Assembly: GCF_003171515.1 (NCBI RefSeq)
Contig: NC_089390.1
Location: 2,666,001-2,730,000 of the forward strand
Direction of reading: 5' to 3'
Length of the DNA stretch: 64,000 nt
DNA from: Pyrenophora tritici-repentis
Lineage: Eukaryota; Ascomycota; Dothideomycetes; Pleosporales; Pleosporaceae
The position numbers were made by a program, and so were the translations under genes. Numbering within the stretch: the first letter of the stretch is position 1; the number at the start of each line of letters is the position of its first letter. Under the pieces are notes generated by a model, which ran no database searches, was not told the DNA's origin, and worked only from the letters and a program-made list of their open reading frames with translations. Shown here one piece after another: positions 36,559-47,287 of the stretch.

Positions 36559-37720
36559 TTATTGGGCATTTGGTCTAAACGCAGGCATGCCGTTCTTCTT
36601 TCCCCACGCCCAGACCTTTGCATTCAGATCCGGCACTATGAACAGCCACACTATTGTCGCAATCCAGGCGCCAATCGTGTCAATGACGATGTTGTTCTTC
36701 TGACTACCAGACAAGGTAGCCCAGCGCATCAGATGTACCAGCCAGTTTGTCGGTGTCTGGAAGTTTCCACTCTCCAATCCTTGTACCGCGGTCGTCGCAG
36801 CCTCAAGCTCCGTCTGCTTAGGATCCGCCGACTCAAGCTCGAGGCTAACGGGATGCTTGGTCTTGTTCTCCGTTTGAAAGCCAGGAGACAATATGGTGCC
36901 CGGGAAGACGATATGAATGCCGACGTCAAAGGGCGCAGGTGCAACACCTGTGGTGCTAGTCTTGGAGCGGCGCGCAGCGTTGTAGAGTTGGACTTCGGAG
37001 CGGAGACCGTCAGCGAGGGAGCGGAGGGCGGCTTTGGCGGGGGAATAGGGCGAGTAGCCTGCTATGTTTATGAAGGCGATCGAGGAAGACGTCATGATGA
37101 ATTTGCGGGGTGCCTCTGATGTAGTGCCCCTGTCCTGTGCACTATACGGAACCTCTGGATAAAACCAAGCTTGCAGCACCTTCTGTGCCATGTACGCAGT
37201 CGCAAAGTAGTTCAGCTCCATTTGCCTGCGCAGCGTGTCGGTGCTCGTCTCGATGAATAGACCCGGCGTCGAAGAACCAGCAACACACCACACAATCTCT
37301 GGCATGCGGCCATTGTTCCAGGCCGTCGCTTCCTTGAGTATGCGCGCGTTTTCAGACTCGGAAGTCACGTTGGCGGAGATGTAGGTGAAGCGTTGCGTTG
37401 AGGGATTCTTCGCGTGAGCTTTGGCATGCGCGACGGCGCCTTCGAGGTTCTTTGCTGTGCGTGCGACGAGGATGAGATTGGCACCACGAGCAGATAGGAG
37501 ACGCGCGACTTCACGGCCCATTCCTTGCGACGAGCCCGTGAGGAGGACCGTCTTGTCCCCATATTAGCTTGGGGTTGGTCTTGAGCTAATGAGCCTATCT
37601 TACCTTGCCCTCAACGGGGAATTGGTTGCTCTTCCAGAATGCGAAGCCCATGACGTCTGCGCTTATGATTCCGACCAGTACCAGGAGGGGGACGGCTGCT
37701 ACAATCAACAGTTGAGACAT
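36559..37720 (-). CDS. TSC10: 3-ketodihydrosphingosine reductase (SDR, Tsc10/KDSR)
   Basis: Two exons, 37720-37604 and 37551-36559, give 369 residues. The donor GTAAGA and acceptor ACAAG are in phase 0. An N-terminal hydrophobic helix (LLIVAAVPLLVLVGII) anchors the protein. The NADPH-binding motif is TGSSQGMG (about residues 44-51). The active site has the S-S-S segment MTSSSIAF and YSPAK (Tyr about 208, Lys about 212). A second hydrophobic stretch near the C-terminus (TIGAWIATIVWLFIVPDL) fits ER membrane insertion. Family knowledge: it reduces 3-ketosphinganine to dihydrosphingosine, the second step of sphingolipid synthesis, at the ER. It shares a 459-bp divergent promoter region with the UTP3 gene. 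Confidence 0.93.
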
Positions 37721-38179
37721 GGCAGATTGTCGTGTATGACTGTGCTAATCTAACATGGACATGTACTCTGCGAAGTTATGTGCTGCCGTGCATCTCACCC
37801 TTGAGGCCAAGCGGCAGTCGGATAACAGATAGTTTACCGTAATTTGCTTAGTGACAAGCAAGACGGCACCATCCGTCTCTTGCGCAAAGCTCGCTTTCGC
37901 AATTGGGCCAGTAACTAAACATGTATCAATCATAGAATTTGGCTTACAAACTACCAACTCAGCCGACTAATCCGTGCTGTTGTGCGCATGTGAACTCACA
38001 TACGGAGCTAAGCCCTGAGCTTAACTCCAGCTCCACCACTTACTTAAAGCAGCTAGCGGCACATGGTCCTTGCTCACCTCCGACTCCCCGCGGCCAAGCC
38101 AAGAGTTGTACAGGAAAAAAAGTTGGGCGCGACTTTCACGTACGACTGAATACGCCACAACACAACAAACGTCGTAATT
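37721..38179. promoter_or_regulatory. Divergent promoter region TSC10 / UTP3
   Basis: The two genes are transcribed away from each other, so this 459-bp gap must hold both promoters. No open frame of note and no clear TATA box seen. Confidence 0.5.
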
Positions 38180-40200
38180 ATGGCAAAAAAGAGGAAGGCA
38201 GGTGGCGGCGCATCTGGCGCGCCCAAAGCGCCCAAAGAAGAGGATTCTCGCATGGCCATCAACACGTGGGAAGATGTCGCGGATTCGGAAGACGACTTTC
38301 ACATGAATCGTGATAAGATACTGTTGGATGAGGGCCCGGCAGCGAAGCGGATGAGGAAGTATCGGGAAGAAGGTTAGTTTCCAGCCTCTTTCCCCTTGCG
38401 CGCCGCAGCTGATCGTCGTTCAGACCAATTCCTAGAAGCCTCGGATGAGGAAATCCTCGATATTGGCAGCGACGACGAGAGCGAAGCCGATTTCGACGAC
38501 GACGAAGATGAGAAGCCGAAGCCAGTTGAGGAAGAGGACGTAGACCTAGGTGGATGGGGTGCCTCGAAAAAGGACTACTACGACGCCGATGCGATAGAAA
38601 CAGAGCAAGATGCGTTGGATGAAGAGGCAGAGGCAAGGCGCATACAAAAGAAGCAGCTCCAAGGAATGACAGAGGCAGACTTTGGCTTTGACGAGGACGA
38701 ATGGCTTGGGCAGGACGAAGAAAAAGACGTGCAAGGCGGTGCTGTAGTCACCGAGGTGCTGCCACAACTGCACATCACTGAGAGCATGTCCGAGGAAGAG
38801 AAGATGAAGATTATGCGGGCGCGATACCCCGAGTTTGAGCACATCTCAAAGGAATACCTGCGACTGCAGCCGCTGCACGATGAACTGGCGGCTACCGCGA
38901 ACGCTGCAGAGAAGTTGCTGAAGGCGCAGGCGGCCAAGTCAGGGAGGACGATCCCCACACCCATGGCAGTGACAAAGTACCGGGCTTGCGCGGCATATCT
39001 CGCTGCAATGGCCATGTATTTTGCTGTACTCGGCTCGACCGCAAACGAGCATGATTCGTCTGTCATTGCCTTGGATCCCGTTGAGTTGCACGAGCACCCG
39101 GTCATGGAGAGTCTACTCCAGTGCCAGAAGATGTGGTCGCGAGTAGAAAGCCTACCAGTCTCTGACCCGATGGTGGAGGCTGAGATTGACGATGATGTTT
39201 CCGAGATTGATCAAGTCAACCCCGAGCTCCATCGTGACGCACTCGCTGTCAAGAAGCCGATCAGACAAAGGAAGACCAAGGCGGAGAGAGCAGCGGAGAT
39301 AGCCCAGGCAGAAGCAGCAGCACGGCGCACTGCGAAGCTTGCCAAGACTGAGCAAGATCTCGCAACGCTCGACGCGCTCACTGACAAGGCCGCACTCAAG
39401 AAAGCGGCGCGGAAGAAGAAGGTTGTAGAACCCAAGCTTAACCTGCTCAATGCGGACGACTCGGACTTTGGCGAAGAGACGGAACTCACTGCACACGAGG
39501 CTGCTGAGAAAGCGAAGAAGAAGAAGTCTCTCCGATTCTACACATCGCAGATCACCCAGAAATCCAACAAGCGCGATACCGCTGGTAAAGATCAAGGTGG
39601 TGATGCGGATATCCCACGCCGTGAGCGTCTGAAGGAGCGACAAGCCCGTCTACAAGCCGAAGCTGAGAAGCGTGGTCAACAAAACGCTGGCCCTGGTGTA
39701 GCTCTAGGTGATGATGACGGTGCCAGCTCAGGCGAAGAAGCGCCTATACCTAAGCGCTCCGACTTTGAGGACGAAGAGGGTTACTACGACATGATTGCCG
39801 CCCGCTTTGATAAGAAGAAGCAAACCAAGCTCGACCGCGCAGAAGCTTATGCGCTTGCTAAGCAGCAAGGCGTCCAAGTTTTCGAAGAAGAGACTATCGA
39901 CGATGACGGTCGAAGACAAATCAGTTACCAGATTCAGAAGAACAAGGGGTACGTGATCGCTAATTCTACATTATTCATGGAGCTTTTTAAACTAACAATC
40001 TTCCCAGATTAACGCCACATCGCAAGAAGAGCGTACGCAATCCTAGGGTCAAGAAGAAGGAAAAGTACAAGGAGAAGCAGAAGAAGCTCAAGAGTATGAA
40101 ACAGGTGTTTGATAAAGGTGCGGCGGCGAAGGGTAGCGCGAGCTACGGTGGTGAACTCACGGGTATTAAGAGCGGGTTGGTGAGGAGTAGGAAGTTGTAG
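38180..40200 (+). CDS. UTP3: U3 snoRNP / small-subunit processome protein Utp3 (Sas10)
   Basis: Three exons, 38180-38372, 38424-39948 and 40008-40200, give 636 residues. The first acceptor has an in-frame alternative at 38408, which would add five residues; 38423 gives a more normal 51-nt intron. Acidic stretches (SDEEILDIGSDDESEADFDDDEDE) dominate the N-terminus. The Sas10/Utp3/C1D domain follows around residues 200-300 (SKEYLRLQPLHDELAATANAAEKLL). Basic and Lys-rich coiled segments fill the middle. The C-terminal Sas10 domain ends with KNKGLTPHRKKSVRNPRVKKKEKY split by the last intron and the GGELTGIKSGLVRSRKL end. Family knowledge: nucleolar factor for 18S rRNA processing. Confidence 0.95.
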
Positions 40201-40389
40201 AATACCCTTCGTAATTCTACGCGGAATGGCAGGGAGAAACGGGCTAAGTTGAACATATCGATTATGCGGTACCATTTGTACAAAATTCCTGGCTGGCAGA
40301 ACAAGATACTAAACGGCGAACGCCGCTTTCTAACACAGATGCTTTTATTACCAGGTACAGAAGTAATTTGGATTACCTGCCTCCTACCA

Positions 40390-41742
40390 TCACCGCACCT
40401 CCATCTCAGGCGCCTTTGCATTTAGAGCCGGATACTCAGGCACCTTCCACCCCTGTTCCTCCTTGCCCTTTGGCAACCAGCCCGCAAGCCACCCCAACAT
40501 CTTATCCACTCTGAAACTCGACAGCGACCAGATAAGCGTATGTGCCACCCAAGCACCCCACTCCGACGCTGGGAACATGGCAAGTGCATCCGTCATTCCA
40601 TTCAGCCTCTGCCCCTCTTCGATCGGCTGCTTCATTGTGTTTTGGTACGCGGCCAGCGCAGCGTCTACATCTCCGGAACGACTTGCCAGTTCGCCCGCGA
40701 AAACATACATTCCGACAAGGGAAAGTGTAGTTCCCATGCCCGTCATCAGGGAGGGACAGTATCCCGCATCGCCAAGGAGAGCAACTCTGTTTTTAACAAT
40801 TTTCTTCTCTGGCATGTGTATCTGAAGGACTTCCGTAGCGTAGAAATCTTTGGCGCTTTTCATTCCCTCCATGAACCTAGGGGCATCCCATCCCGCATCT
40901 TCAAAGTGCTCTATCCATGCTGCTTTTTGGTCGGCGAGGGGCTGGCGTTGTACAGAGCGCATTTTTGCGCCGCGCTGAGCGTCCTTGAAGAGGAAGAGGT
41001 AGACTTGGGTGATGGGTTTGTTTCCGGTGCGTGTCATAATGCCGCGGTTGCGTGAGGGCAGGTATAGGCGTGCTAGGGAGTCTTCGGTGGGGAGGCGAGG
41101 GACATTGTAGTATGCAGCGTGAACGTTGAGTGATTTGAAAGATGATGCCTCCACCTCTTCGCCGAAAGCGAGTCGGCGGGTACGGGAGCCTTGACCGTCT
41201 GCTGCGACGACTAGGTCATAGGTTTTTGTTTCGCCGGTGGAGAAGGTGACGGTGGTTGAGGTGGGGGAGGAGCAGTCGAGAGATGTGATTGTTGTGTTGA
41301 ACTCGTAAGTTAGACTGCCTTGGGTTATGCCTCTGGAGGTGAGAATCTCACGCTCGCGGAGACTGGTATCATACATCATGCGGACAAAGTCCCCGCGCAT
41401 GAATTCGTACTCGCAGGTGAGGTCGAATGTGCCTCCCTTCTCGCCGGCGCCAATGACACCAAATGAAATGATGGGTTTGCCTTTGCTGTCCACGATACTA
41501 CTTCCGCCCTCCTCAACAAGAAAACTTTCCATGGTTTCGAGGAGGCCTAGTTGCTTCATGATTGGGAAACCTTGGCCTTTGAGATCGATTTGCTGGCCGC
41601 CGGTGCGGAGGCTGGGAAAGCGCTCTATTACTGTGATGTTGTGATGGGGGTTTGACCGTTGAAGGATGAGTGCGAGTGCTGGACCGCATACACCAGCGCC
41701 TACAATGAGTATGTTCAAAGGTGGAGGTGTTGAAGTCGTCAT
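40390..41742 (-). CDS. FAD-dependent monooxygenase (aromatic hydroxylase-like)
   Basis: Single exon, 450 residues. The N-terminal Rossmann motif is ILIVGAGVCGPALALIL (about residues 11-27) with the acidic end of strand 2 in VIERF. GGQQIDLKGQGF and VVAADGQGSRTRR (DG motif) bind FAD and NAD(P)H, and GDAGYCPSLMTGMGTTLSL (GD motif, about residue 335) contacts the flavin ribityl chain. The layout is that of class A flavin monooxygenases related to salicylate hydroxylase and TetX-type enzymes. The substrate cannot be deduced. It lies tail-to-tail with UTP3 (189 bp apart) and head-to-head with EMC5. No signal peptide; the C-terminal region is moderately hydrophobic (WVAHTLIWSLSSF). Confidence 0.9.
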   Translation of the reverse strand: MTTSTPPPLNILIVGAGVCGPALALILQRSNPHHNITVIERFPSLRTGGQQIDLKGQGFPIMKQLGLLETMESFLVEEGGSSIVDSKGKPIISFGVIGAGEKGGTFDLTCEYEFMRGDFVRMMYDTSLREREILTSRGITQGSLTYEFNTTITSLDCSSPTSTTVTFSTGETKTYDLVVAADGQGSRTRRLAFGEEVEASSFKSLNVHAAYYNVPRLPTEDSLARLYLPSRNRGIMTRTGNKPITQVYLFLFKDAQRGAKMRSVQRQPLADQKAAWIEHFEDAGWDAPRFMEGMKSAKDFYATEVLQIHMPEKKIVKNRVALLGDAGYCPSLMTGMGTTLSLVGMYVFAGELASRSGDVDAALAAYQNTMKQPIEEGQRLNGMTDALAMFPASEWGAWVAHTLIWSLSSFRVDKMLGWLAGWLPKGKEEQGWKVPEYPALNAKAPEMEVR

Positions 41743-42778
41743 GATTGAGATTGGAGAATTGAGTTTCCAAGAAAGAGATAGTTGAACCTCTCGATGAAGG
41801 ATTTCACTTGTTTAGCAAAGAAATTACCTATGGGACAGGATCGAGCTTTAAATACTTCTGTAGTCACACGGTTAGTCTTGCAACATGCTATGCCAGCGTT
41901 AAATCCGCATGTCGCCGTTCGGCGACCGCAATGACCGACCGCTTCTCCGCATGTGTCGTGACAGCTCTAATGCGCATACCGTACGAGCATGTTCAGGAAG
42001 CTAAGAACCAATGGCTTCCCAATACGTAAGGTTGCGTGATGGAGCGCATTCTTACGCCCCGTTGTCTTGCATAATGGCCTGTATGCACCACGTTTTTCTT
42101 CTTGTGGACGGGGCGTTTCCTGACGACGATAGAAGGGGATCAGAGTATTAGTGAGCATCAAGGGCTGGTAGGATCAAGACGCAGTAGAGAGTCCTCAAGC
42201 ATACAAGTAAATAAATAAATACGGCAGGCCACAAGTGCTTATTGCCTGGTGTGTTACCGCTGGGAATTCGTTGGGAAGCAAGCCCATGCAGCATTGTAAT
42301 TGTTTCAACGCTGATTGTGACTCTATTAAGCACATGAAATCAATTAAGCTTGCTTCATATGTATCATCAGCGAATAGTTCTCAACGGAAGTACCCTTGGG
42401 ATTGTGTGGCCAAGCATACCATAAGACAATTTCAACGCTAGCAGGTAAACGTCAAAGTGATATTATCAAGTGCGTCTGCAATTAATGTGTGACATATAGA
42501 CGTTAGCTTATATTCACTCTAGCTCTGGTGTAAGCCTAGGTCATAGATGATATGTGAGAGTAGTCAAAATGACTGAGTCTCAGAGTTGGCGGGCGTGTTA
42601 TAAGCGCCAAGAAATCATGAAGCCAACTCGGCATCACAACCATCAACTAACGTACCATCGCACCTCCCCCACCAACTTTGCAGTACGACACATAGGCACA
42701 GGACCTTCAACCTGCTTCAATCCCAGGATAAATCTCGCTAGACAATTAAGAATCTCGCCCCACCCACATACATGCGCA
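41743..42778. other. Divergent intergenic region, FAD monooxygenase / EMC5
   Basis: No gene seen in 1.04 kb. Must contain the promoters of both flanking genes. The short open frames have no recognisable content. Confidence 0.5.
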
Positions 42779-43264
42779 ATGGCGATGCTCGGGACGATTC
42801 TGAACGGCGTCGGCGCGCTGTTCCTAACACATGCGTACGTTGGCAATTACTCTACCACAAGCCTAAAGTGTCGCAACCATATAAACACGTGCTGATGATG
42901 ACTTAGTGTCTACTCCACCCACGAACACACAGCAACCTTTGCCTCGACTCCCCTCCCACTTGACATCTCGCTCGAGCTCCTCACCTCCATCCTGCTACTC
43001 TCACTCGGCATCGTCATCTCTTTCGCGCCGCTCAAGCCAATACAATGTGCACAATGGGCAGGCCAGATTTCACGCCAGGGAAGACACGGCGAAGGCCAGT
43101 ATACGAGGGAGGGCGAAGAGGTTTTGAGCGAGGGCGATCCGTATGCATTCTTGGGTTTGGATGGCGGTATTGGCGGCAAGGGCGAGGGCAGGAGGGGATT
43201 TTGGGATGTAAAGGGAAAGAGGAGAGAATACGAGGAATGGGTTAGGGGTGCTGGGAAGAAGTAA
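42779..43264 (+). CDS. EMC5: ER membrane protein complex subunit 5 (EMC5/MMgT)
   Basis: Two exons, 42779-42834 and 42907-43264, give 137 residues; the 72-nt intron has a GTACGT donor and CTTAG acceptor and splits an Ala codon. Two membrane helices are visible: the N-terminal one (MLGTILNGVGALFLTHA) and LELLTSILLLSLGIVISF. Between them is the YSTHEHTA motif, then PLKPIQCAQWAGQI, and the C-terminus has GFWDVKGKRREYEEWV, all typical of Emc5/Kre27. Family knowledge: a core subunit of the ER membrane complex that inserts membrane proteins. The first ATG in this frame near the conserved start was chosen; an overlapping out-of-frame ATG sits seven bases upstream. Confidence 0.93.
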
Positions 43265-43538
43265 AAGAGTGTAGAGTCATGTAGACAGGACGAGTTGGGT
43301 GCTTGCGAGAGATTGAACTGGCACAGGAACACGTGGAATGACTAAATACCGCAATCCACGGGGTTGAGGAATTCATTCGACAGCTACCCTTCATCATATG
43401 ATACCGCGCGAAAGCTCGTTCGTATACACCATGCCCCTCGTACAAACGCCAATAAACCCAGACGCCATGCTTGGATGAGCAAAATAAGCACAAATGTTCA
43501 GTCTACCAATCTTCCCCCACAATACTCTCCTCTCACCC

Positions 43539-44453
43539 TTAGCCCGCCATCTTCTCTACTGTGTTGACCCCGCATCCCTTCATTTTACAAGTCCAGCACT
43601 CGTTTGCTTGCCTCTCCCTCGCCATTGTTCCAAAGTCAGCACTCTTCCTCCTGGGACCCTCAGCATCACCATGGATATCCATACCGCTGACCCACCAGAC
43701 CGCCGCAGCAATAGCCTTTTCAATGATATCGATTTCCTCCTCGTTCCTTGGCGCGTACACCAGCACAAACTCGCGGGGCACAAACTGTCTGAACCATCCA
43801 CCCTTTGCCAATGGATGCCGCTCAGCCCAGCCACGAGCAATCAAGAGATTTGCATCTGCAGGGTGCATCACCATGTGCATAGAACCATCGGATGGGTGCG
43901 CATGCATGATCTCCCCACCACATGTTCCTGTAATTGGGACCGTTGCAAAGAGTCCCGAACTATGCTTCTCGAAGCAGCTCGTCGATTCCACCAACCTGTT
44001 CTGCGGGTCTTCGGTCAATGCCTTGATTCTATCCGCCAAAAGACTATAGAGGCGTTCACCGCTCTTCTGCATTTGCTGTCTCTGTGGCGCAATGCCTGCG
44101 ATTTCGGGTCTTGAGCCAATACGACGTGGTATCGTGTCTTCATCGAAGTAGCCTTTTAACGGCCGGAAATGGGGTGGAATGGGAATGGGCTGAGACGTGT
44201 CTTTGATGGAGACCATGGACAAGATCTTAATCTTTAGATAGCCCCGTGGTGTTGCTGGAGTCCCTCCAGGCCCAAGTGATAGGAAAGCATGGTAGTCCTT
44301 GTGTACGTAGAGGGCCGCTATGACAGGGAGGGCGAGGGCGAGCACCGTGGTGAGGATGTGTAGGTGCGTTTCGGGAATCCAACCCTGTGATGAAAGTACC
44401 TTCTGGAACGGTATGTTGAGATCTGCTGTTAAGTTTTGTGCGTCGGCCGTCAT
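43539..44453 (-). CDS. Luciferase-domain (DUF5519-type) protein with one TM helix
   Basis: Single exon, 304 residues. A hydrophobic helix (HILTTVLALALPVIAALYV, about residues 31-49) suggests membrane anchoring. The body has the family pattern: GGEIMHAHPSDGSMHMVMHPADANLLIARGWAERHPLA split over about residues 175-215, then FVLVYAPRNEEEIDIIEKAI. I recognise this as the luciferase-domain/DUF5519 group common in fungi; despite the name there is no evidence for light production and the activity is unknown. The C-terminal Cys-x2-Cys-type tail (ECWTCKMKGCGV) is unusual and might bind metal. It is convergent with EMC5, 274 bp apart. Confidence 0.78.
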   Translation of the reverse strand: MTADAQNLTADLNIPFQKVLSSQGWIPETHLHILTTVLALALPVIAALYVHKDYHAFLSLGPGGTPATPRGYLKIKILSMVSIKDTSQPIPIPPHFRPLKGYFDEDTIPRRIGSRPEIAGIAPQRQQMQKSGERLYSLLADRIKALTEDPQNRLVESTSCFEKHSSGLFATVPITGTCGGEIMHAHPSDGSMHMVMHPADANLLIARGWAERHPLAKGGWFRQFVPREFVLVYAPRNEEEIDIIEKAIAAAVWWVSGMDIHGDAEGPRRKSADFGTMARERQANECWTCKMKGCGVNTVEKMAG

Positions 44454-45593
44454 CTTGGTGGTATAGTCTCGGTTTTATCGCAAGTTGGGAAGGCTCAGGT
44501 AAAGAGTAAAGAATTGACGTAGGAGGGGTGCCTAGGTCCGTGTTGAGCTTTGGACCCGAAAAATGCGGCTGCTTGGTTGTTCAATAGCTTCCTGACGCAA
44601 AAGAACTCTGTGTTCCCTAGTGGTGGTCCGCGGAATACAAATGACGTTGGATTGATACAATCCCTTTGGCAAACAAAACCGCTAACTAAAGGGAATCACG
44701 ATCCTCAAAAACTTGTAAACTCAAAGCAAGAATCCAGACAACTAACGCAGAATTCAAGTCAACGGATGCCATCAAGCCTTTATGCAACCCCTCTTCAATA
44801 ATTCCTCAAGCCATGACCCTTCCGCCAAACAAGCGACCGACGTCAAACCTCGTACCCCGTGGTCAGCCCAAGCGACCGCTGTTCACACGTCTAGCTCCGC
44901 ATGCGGTTAGCGGCGCTCGTCTGTGGGGTTAGCGGCCGCGCGCTAGATCTAGTGATTGGTCCACATCATGGTGCCTGTGACGCAGATAGTCTGCTCGGCT
45001 CTTCTCCACTCACTTTGCTTCCCGTGGGGGCTTCGTCACCTTGCCTGATACTCGTATTTTTTTCATTGCCGGAAGATTCGGACGTTGGTCGGTGGTATAT
45101 TGATCGCTCGGGAACAATGTGGGGAGGCATTGGTCCGGATGGGTTCGCGGGGATCAGGGTTGGCGGGCTTCAGTTCTTGTTGTTGCCGATGAGGAAAACA
45201 GTCCCCGAGCTGTGAGTACAACAGAAAACCTTGGAACTAATTGACATACGGACACCCCTTCTTTGAAATGCATTCTGGGGTCTTGTGGGACGTTTGCCTC
45301 AGCTGCCGATTCACAGGTGACTGATGCTCAGCTCCAGAGAGCAATTGACAAACCAACGCAAAGCACATGATTGGATGACTACGCGTGGCTTGTTTGATGC
45401 TTATCCTCTCCAACAGTCAACTTTCAAGCAACCCAATAACAGCCTCTTAGTGCTGTTCGCCCGCACCATGTAGTATGCAGGGTGATCGGGGAAGCGGTGA
45501 TGCCGCATGTCGTGGCGCGCTCTGAGCACTCTCCGAGACCAACTCTTGGCACCCGCTATCTTAATTTATCACGTCTACAAAGTATTCGGTCGT
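44454..45593. other. Intergenic left of Tc1/mariner element
   Basis: No gene seen in 1.14 kb. Holds the promoter of the luciferase-domain gene near 44454. Two close GGTTAGCGGC-type repeats occur at about 44902-44936. Confidence 0.45.
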
Positions 45594-45595
45594 TA
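45594..45595. repeat. Tc1/mariner TA target site, left
   Basis: TA dinucleotide directly outside the left inverted repeat; matching TA at 47286-47287. Confidence 0.7.
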
Positions 45596-46575
45596 CGGAG
45601 GTGCCTTTCAAAAGTTATTGCTAGCGCGGTAGATCTATCGGCCCGATATTTCTTGGCACAGTCGGAGTTTTTGAAGCTGAAGATAGCAGTATCTTCGCTT
45701 TCTTTGGTGTTTCTCAAAGGTTAGTTATACTAGTAATGGCTCCTCGTTCTCACACAGACTCATTCACACGTGCTATAATTGTTACTTTAAAGTCCCGCTT
45801 TGTGGGCAAATCAACGAGCCAGATCAGCGAGATCCTGGGTATTTCCCCACGCACTATCGACGCTATCTTCAGCCGAGCCTGCCTTCGAGGCTTTGAGCCA
45901 AATGGACCAACCCTAAAGGTTCTTCCTGAACACCTTGAAGATGCTCCTCGCTCAGGCCGCCCACGTAAACAAGAGGCTATCCATGAACCTACTGTTGACA
46001 AAGTACGCCGTGACCGTTATGGACGAGAGAAGAGCTGTGCTGACATAGCTGGTGATCTTAGTCTCTACGGTTACGACGTCTCTCCTACCACGGTGTGGAG
46101 AGTCCTCAAGGCAGCAGGATACAAGAAGACGAAGCCGACGAGGAAGCCTGGGTTGACGAAGAAGATGAGACAAGATAGACTTACCTGGTGTCTCGCTCGT
46201 CAGCACTGGACTCTTGAGGACTGGAAGAACGTTATCTGGTCAGATGAGACCTCTGTCGTACTGAACCACCGCCGTGGTGGGTATCGGGTGTGGAGAAAGG
46301 CAGATGAGGCTCTTACAAGATCTGTGATACGAGAGAGGTGGAAGGGATACTCTGAGTTTATGTTCTGGGGCTGCTTCACGTATAATTACAAAGGTCCCTT
46401 TCATGTATGGAGGCCAGAGACAGCCCAAGAGAAGAGAGAAGCAGCTCTTAAGATTGAAGAGATGAATAAGATCCTAGAGCCTATTATGAGAGAGGAGTGG
46501 GAGCTTACTATAGGCATGAAGAGGATAGGCTTAAGGAATAAGCCTGGTAGAGCTCCTCAATGGAGATGGACTAAG

Positions 46576-46583
46576 GAGAATGG
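46576..46583. repeat. MITE target site duplication, left copy
   Basis: GAGAATGG, identical to 46742-46749; 8 bp as in hAT elements. Confidence 0.85.
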
Positions 46584-46741
46584 CAGAGATGTCAACAAGC
46601 AAGTCAAGCTGGCTTGATTCTTATCGATTGCAGATCACAGACAATATAGAGGCTCGTGCACAGTGGCACGTCCCAGAGAATGGTCTGTGATCTGCAATCG
46701 ATAAGAATCAAGCCAGCTTGACTTGCTTGTTGACATCTCTG
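46584..46741. mobile_element. 158-bp hAT-type MITE (foldback)
   Basis: Two 59-bp arms (46584-46642 and 46683-46741) are perfect reverse complements by direct reading, separated by a 40-bp loop. The termini are CAGAGATGTCAAC and the flanks an 8-bp GAGAATGG duplication, both hAT characteristics. It has no coding capacity. The terminal 21 bases match the left end of the hAT element at 29589 at 17 positions, suggesting mobilisation by a related transposase. Confidence 0.88.
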
Positions 46742-46749
46742 GAGAATGG
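46742..46749. repeat. MITE target site duplication, right copy
   Basis: GAGAATGG, identical to 46576-46583. Confidence 0.85.
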
Positions 46750-47287
46750 GAAGCTCACTCGTGGTAATGATAAAGGTGGCATTGATTGGTGGCGGTATCA
46801 GACTGAGGTTCTTCTCCCGAAGCTTATCCCCTTTGCTAAGGAGTGTATGAGAGAGAGGCCAGGTACTCTTGTTCAAGAAGATAAGGCTCCCTCTCATGCT
46901 CACCAGGCCCAGAATATTATCTATCAACGAGAGAGTGTGGAGAAGCTCTTCTGGTGTGGTAACTCACCTGATCTCAACGCTATTGAGCCAGCCTGGCCAT
47001 GGTTAAAGAGAAGAACTACCAAGAAAGGAGCTCCAAAGAGTAGAGGAGAGGCCACAAAAGCATGGGAGCAGGCCTGGAGTGATCTCCCACAGTCACAGAT
47101 TCAGGCATGGATAGAGAGAATTCCTATCCATGTTCAAAAGATTATTGAACTTGAAGGTGGGAATGAGTACAAGGAAGGCAGAGGCCTGCCAAGAGTTCGT
47201 GGAGACTGATCTGTCTGTATTTCGGTAGTTTCTCGGTCAAATAGGAGACCCCCCTGTCAGCAATAACTTTTGAAAGGCACCTCTGTA

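Larger units (their letters stand above)
45736..47209 (+). pseudogene. Tc1/mariner transposase interrupted by MITE
   Basis: Coding parts 45736-46583 and 46750-47209 join in frame to 435 residues once the MITE and one GAGAATGG copy are ignored. The N-terminal half is a helix-turn-helix region (STSQISEILGISPRTIDAIF) and a second one (SLYGYDVSPTTVWRVLKAAGY). Catalytic acidic positions: Asp in VIWSDETSVVLN, Asp in VQEDKAPSHAHQ, and the third in SPDLNAIEPAWPWLK, a DDE/DD34E-type triad. In the present state the first part ends at a stop inside the MITE (46615-46617), leaving a protein that lacks the second and third acidic residues. It is therefore expected to be inactive. Confidence 0.88.
45596..47285 (+). 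mobile_element. Tc1/mariner DNA transposon carrying a nested MITE
   Basis: The ends are 30-bp inverted repeats (45596-45625, and 47256-47285 in reverse) matching at 27 of 30 positions, each with core GAGGTGCCTTTCAAAAGTTA and flanked by TA. Total 1690 bp, of which 158 bp is a MITE plus 8 bp its duplicated target; the ancestral element was about 1.52 kb, normal for the family. The transposase is on the plus strand and has no nonsense damage outside the insertion, unlike the hAT element at 29589. Confidence 0.9.

Noticed and set aside
36460..37119. 219-codon plus-strand frame opposite TSC10
   Set aside because: It is antisense to the TSC10 coding region, has no recognisable content, and TSC10 is unambiguous.
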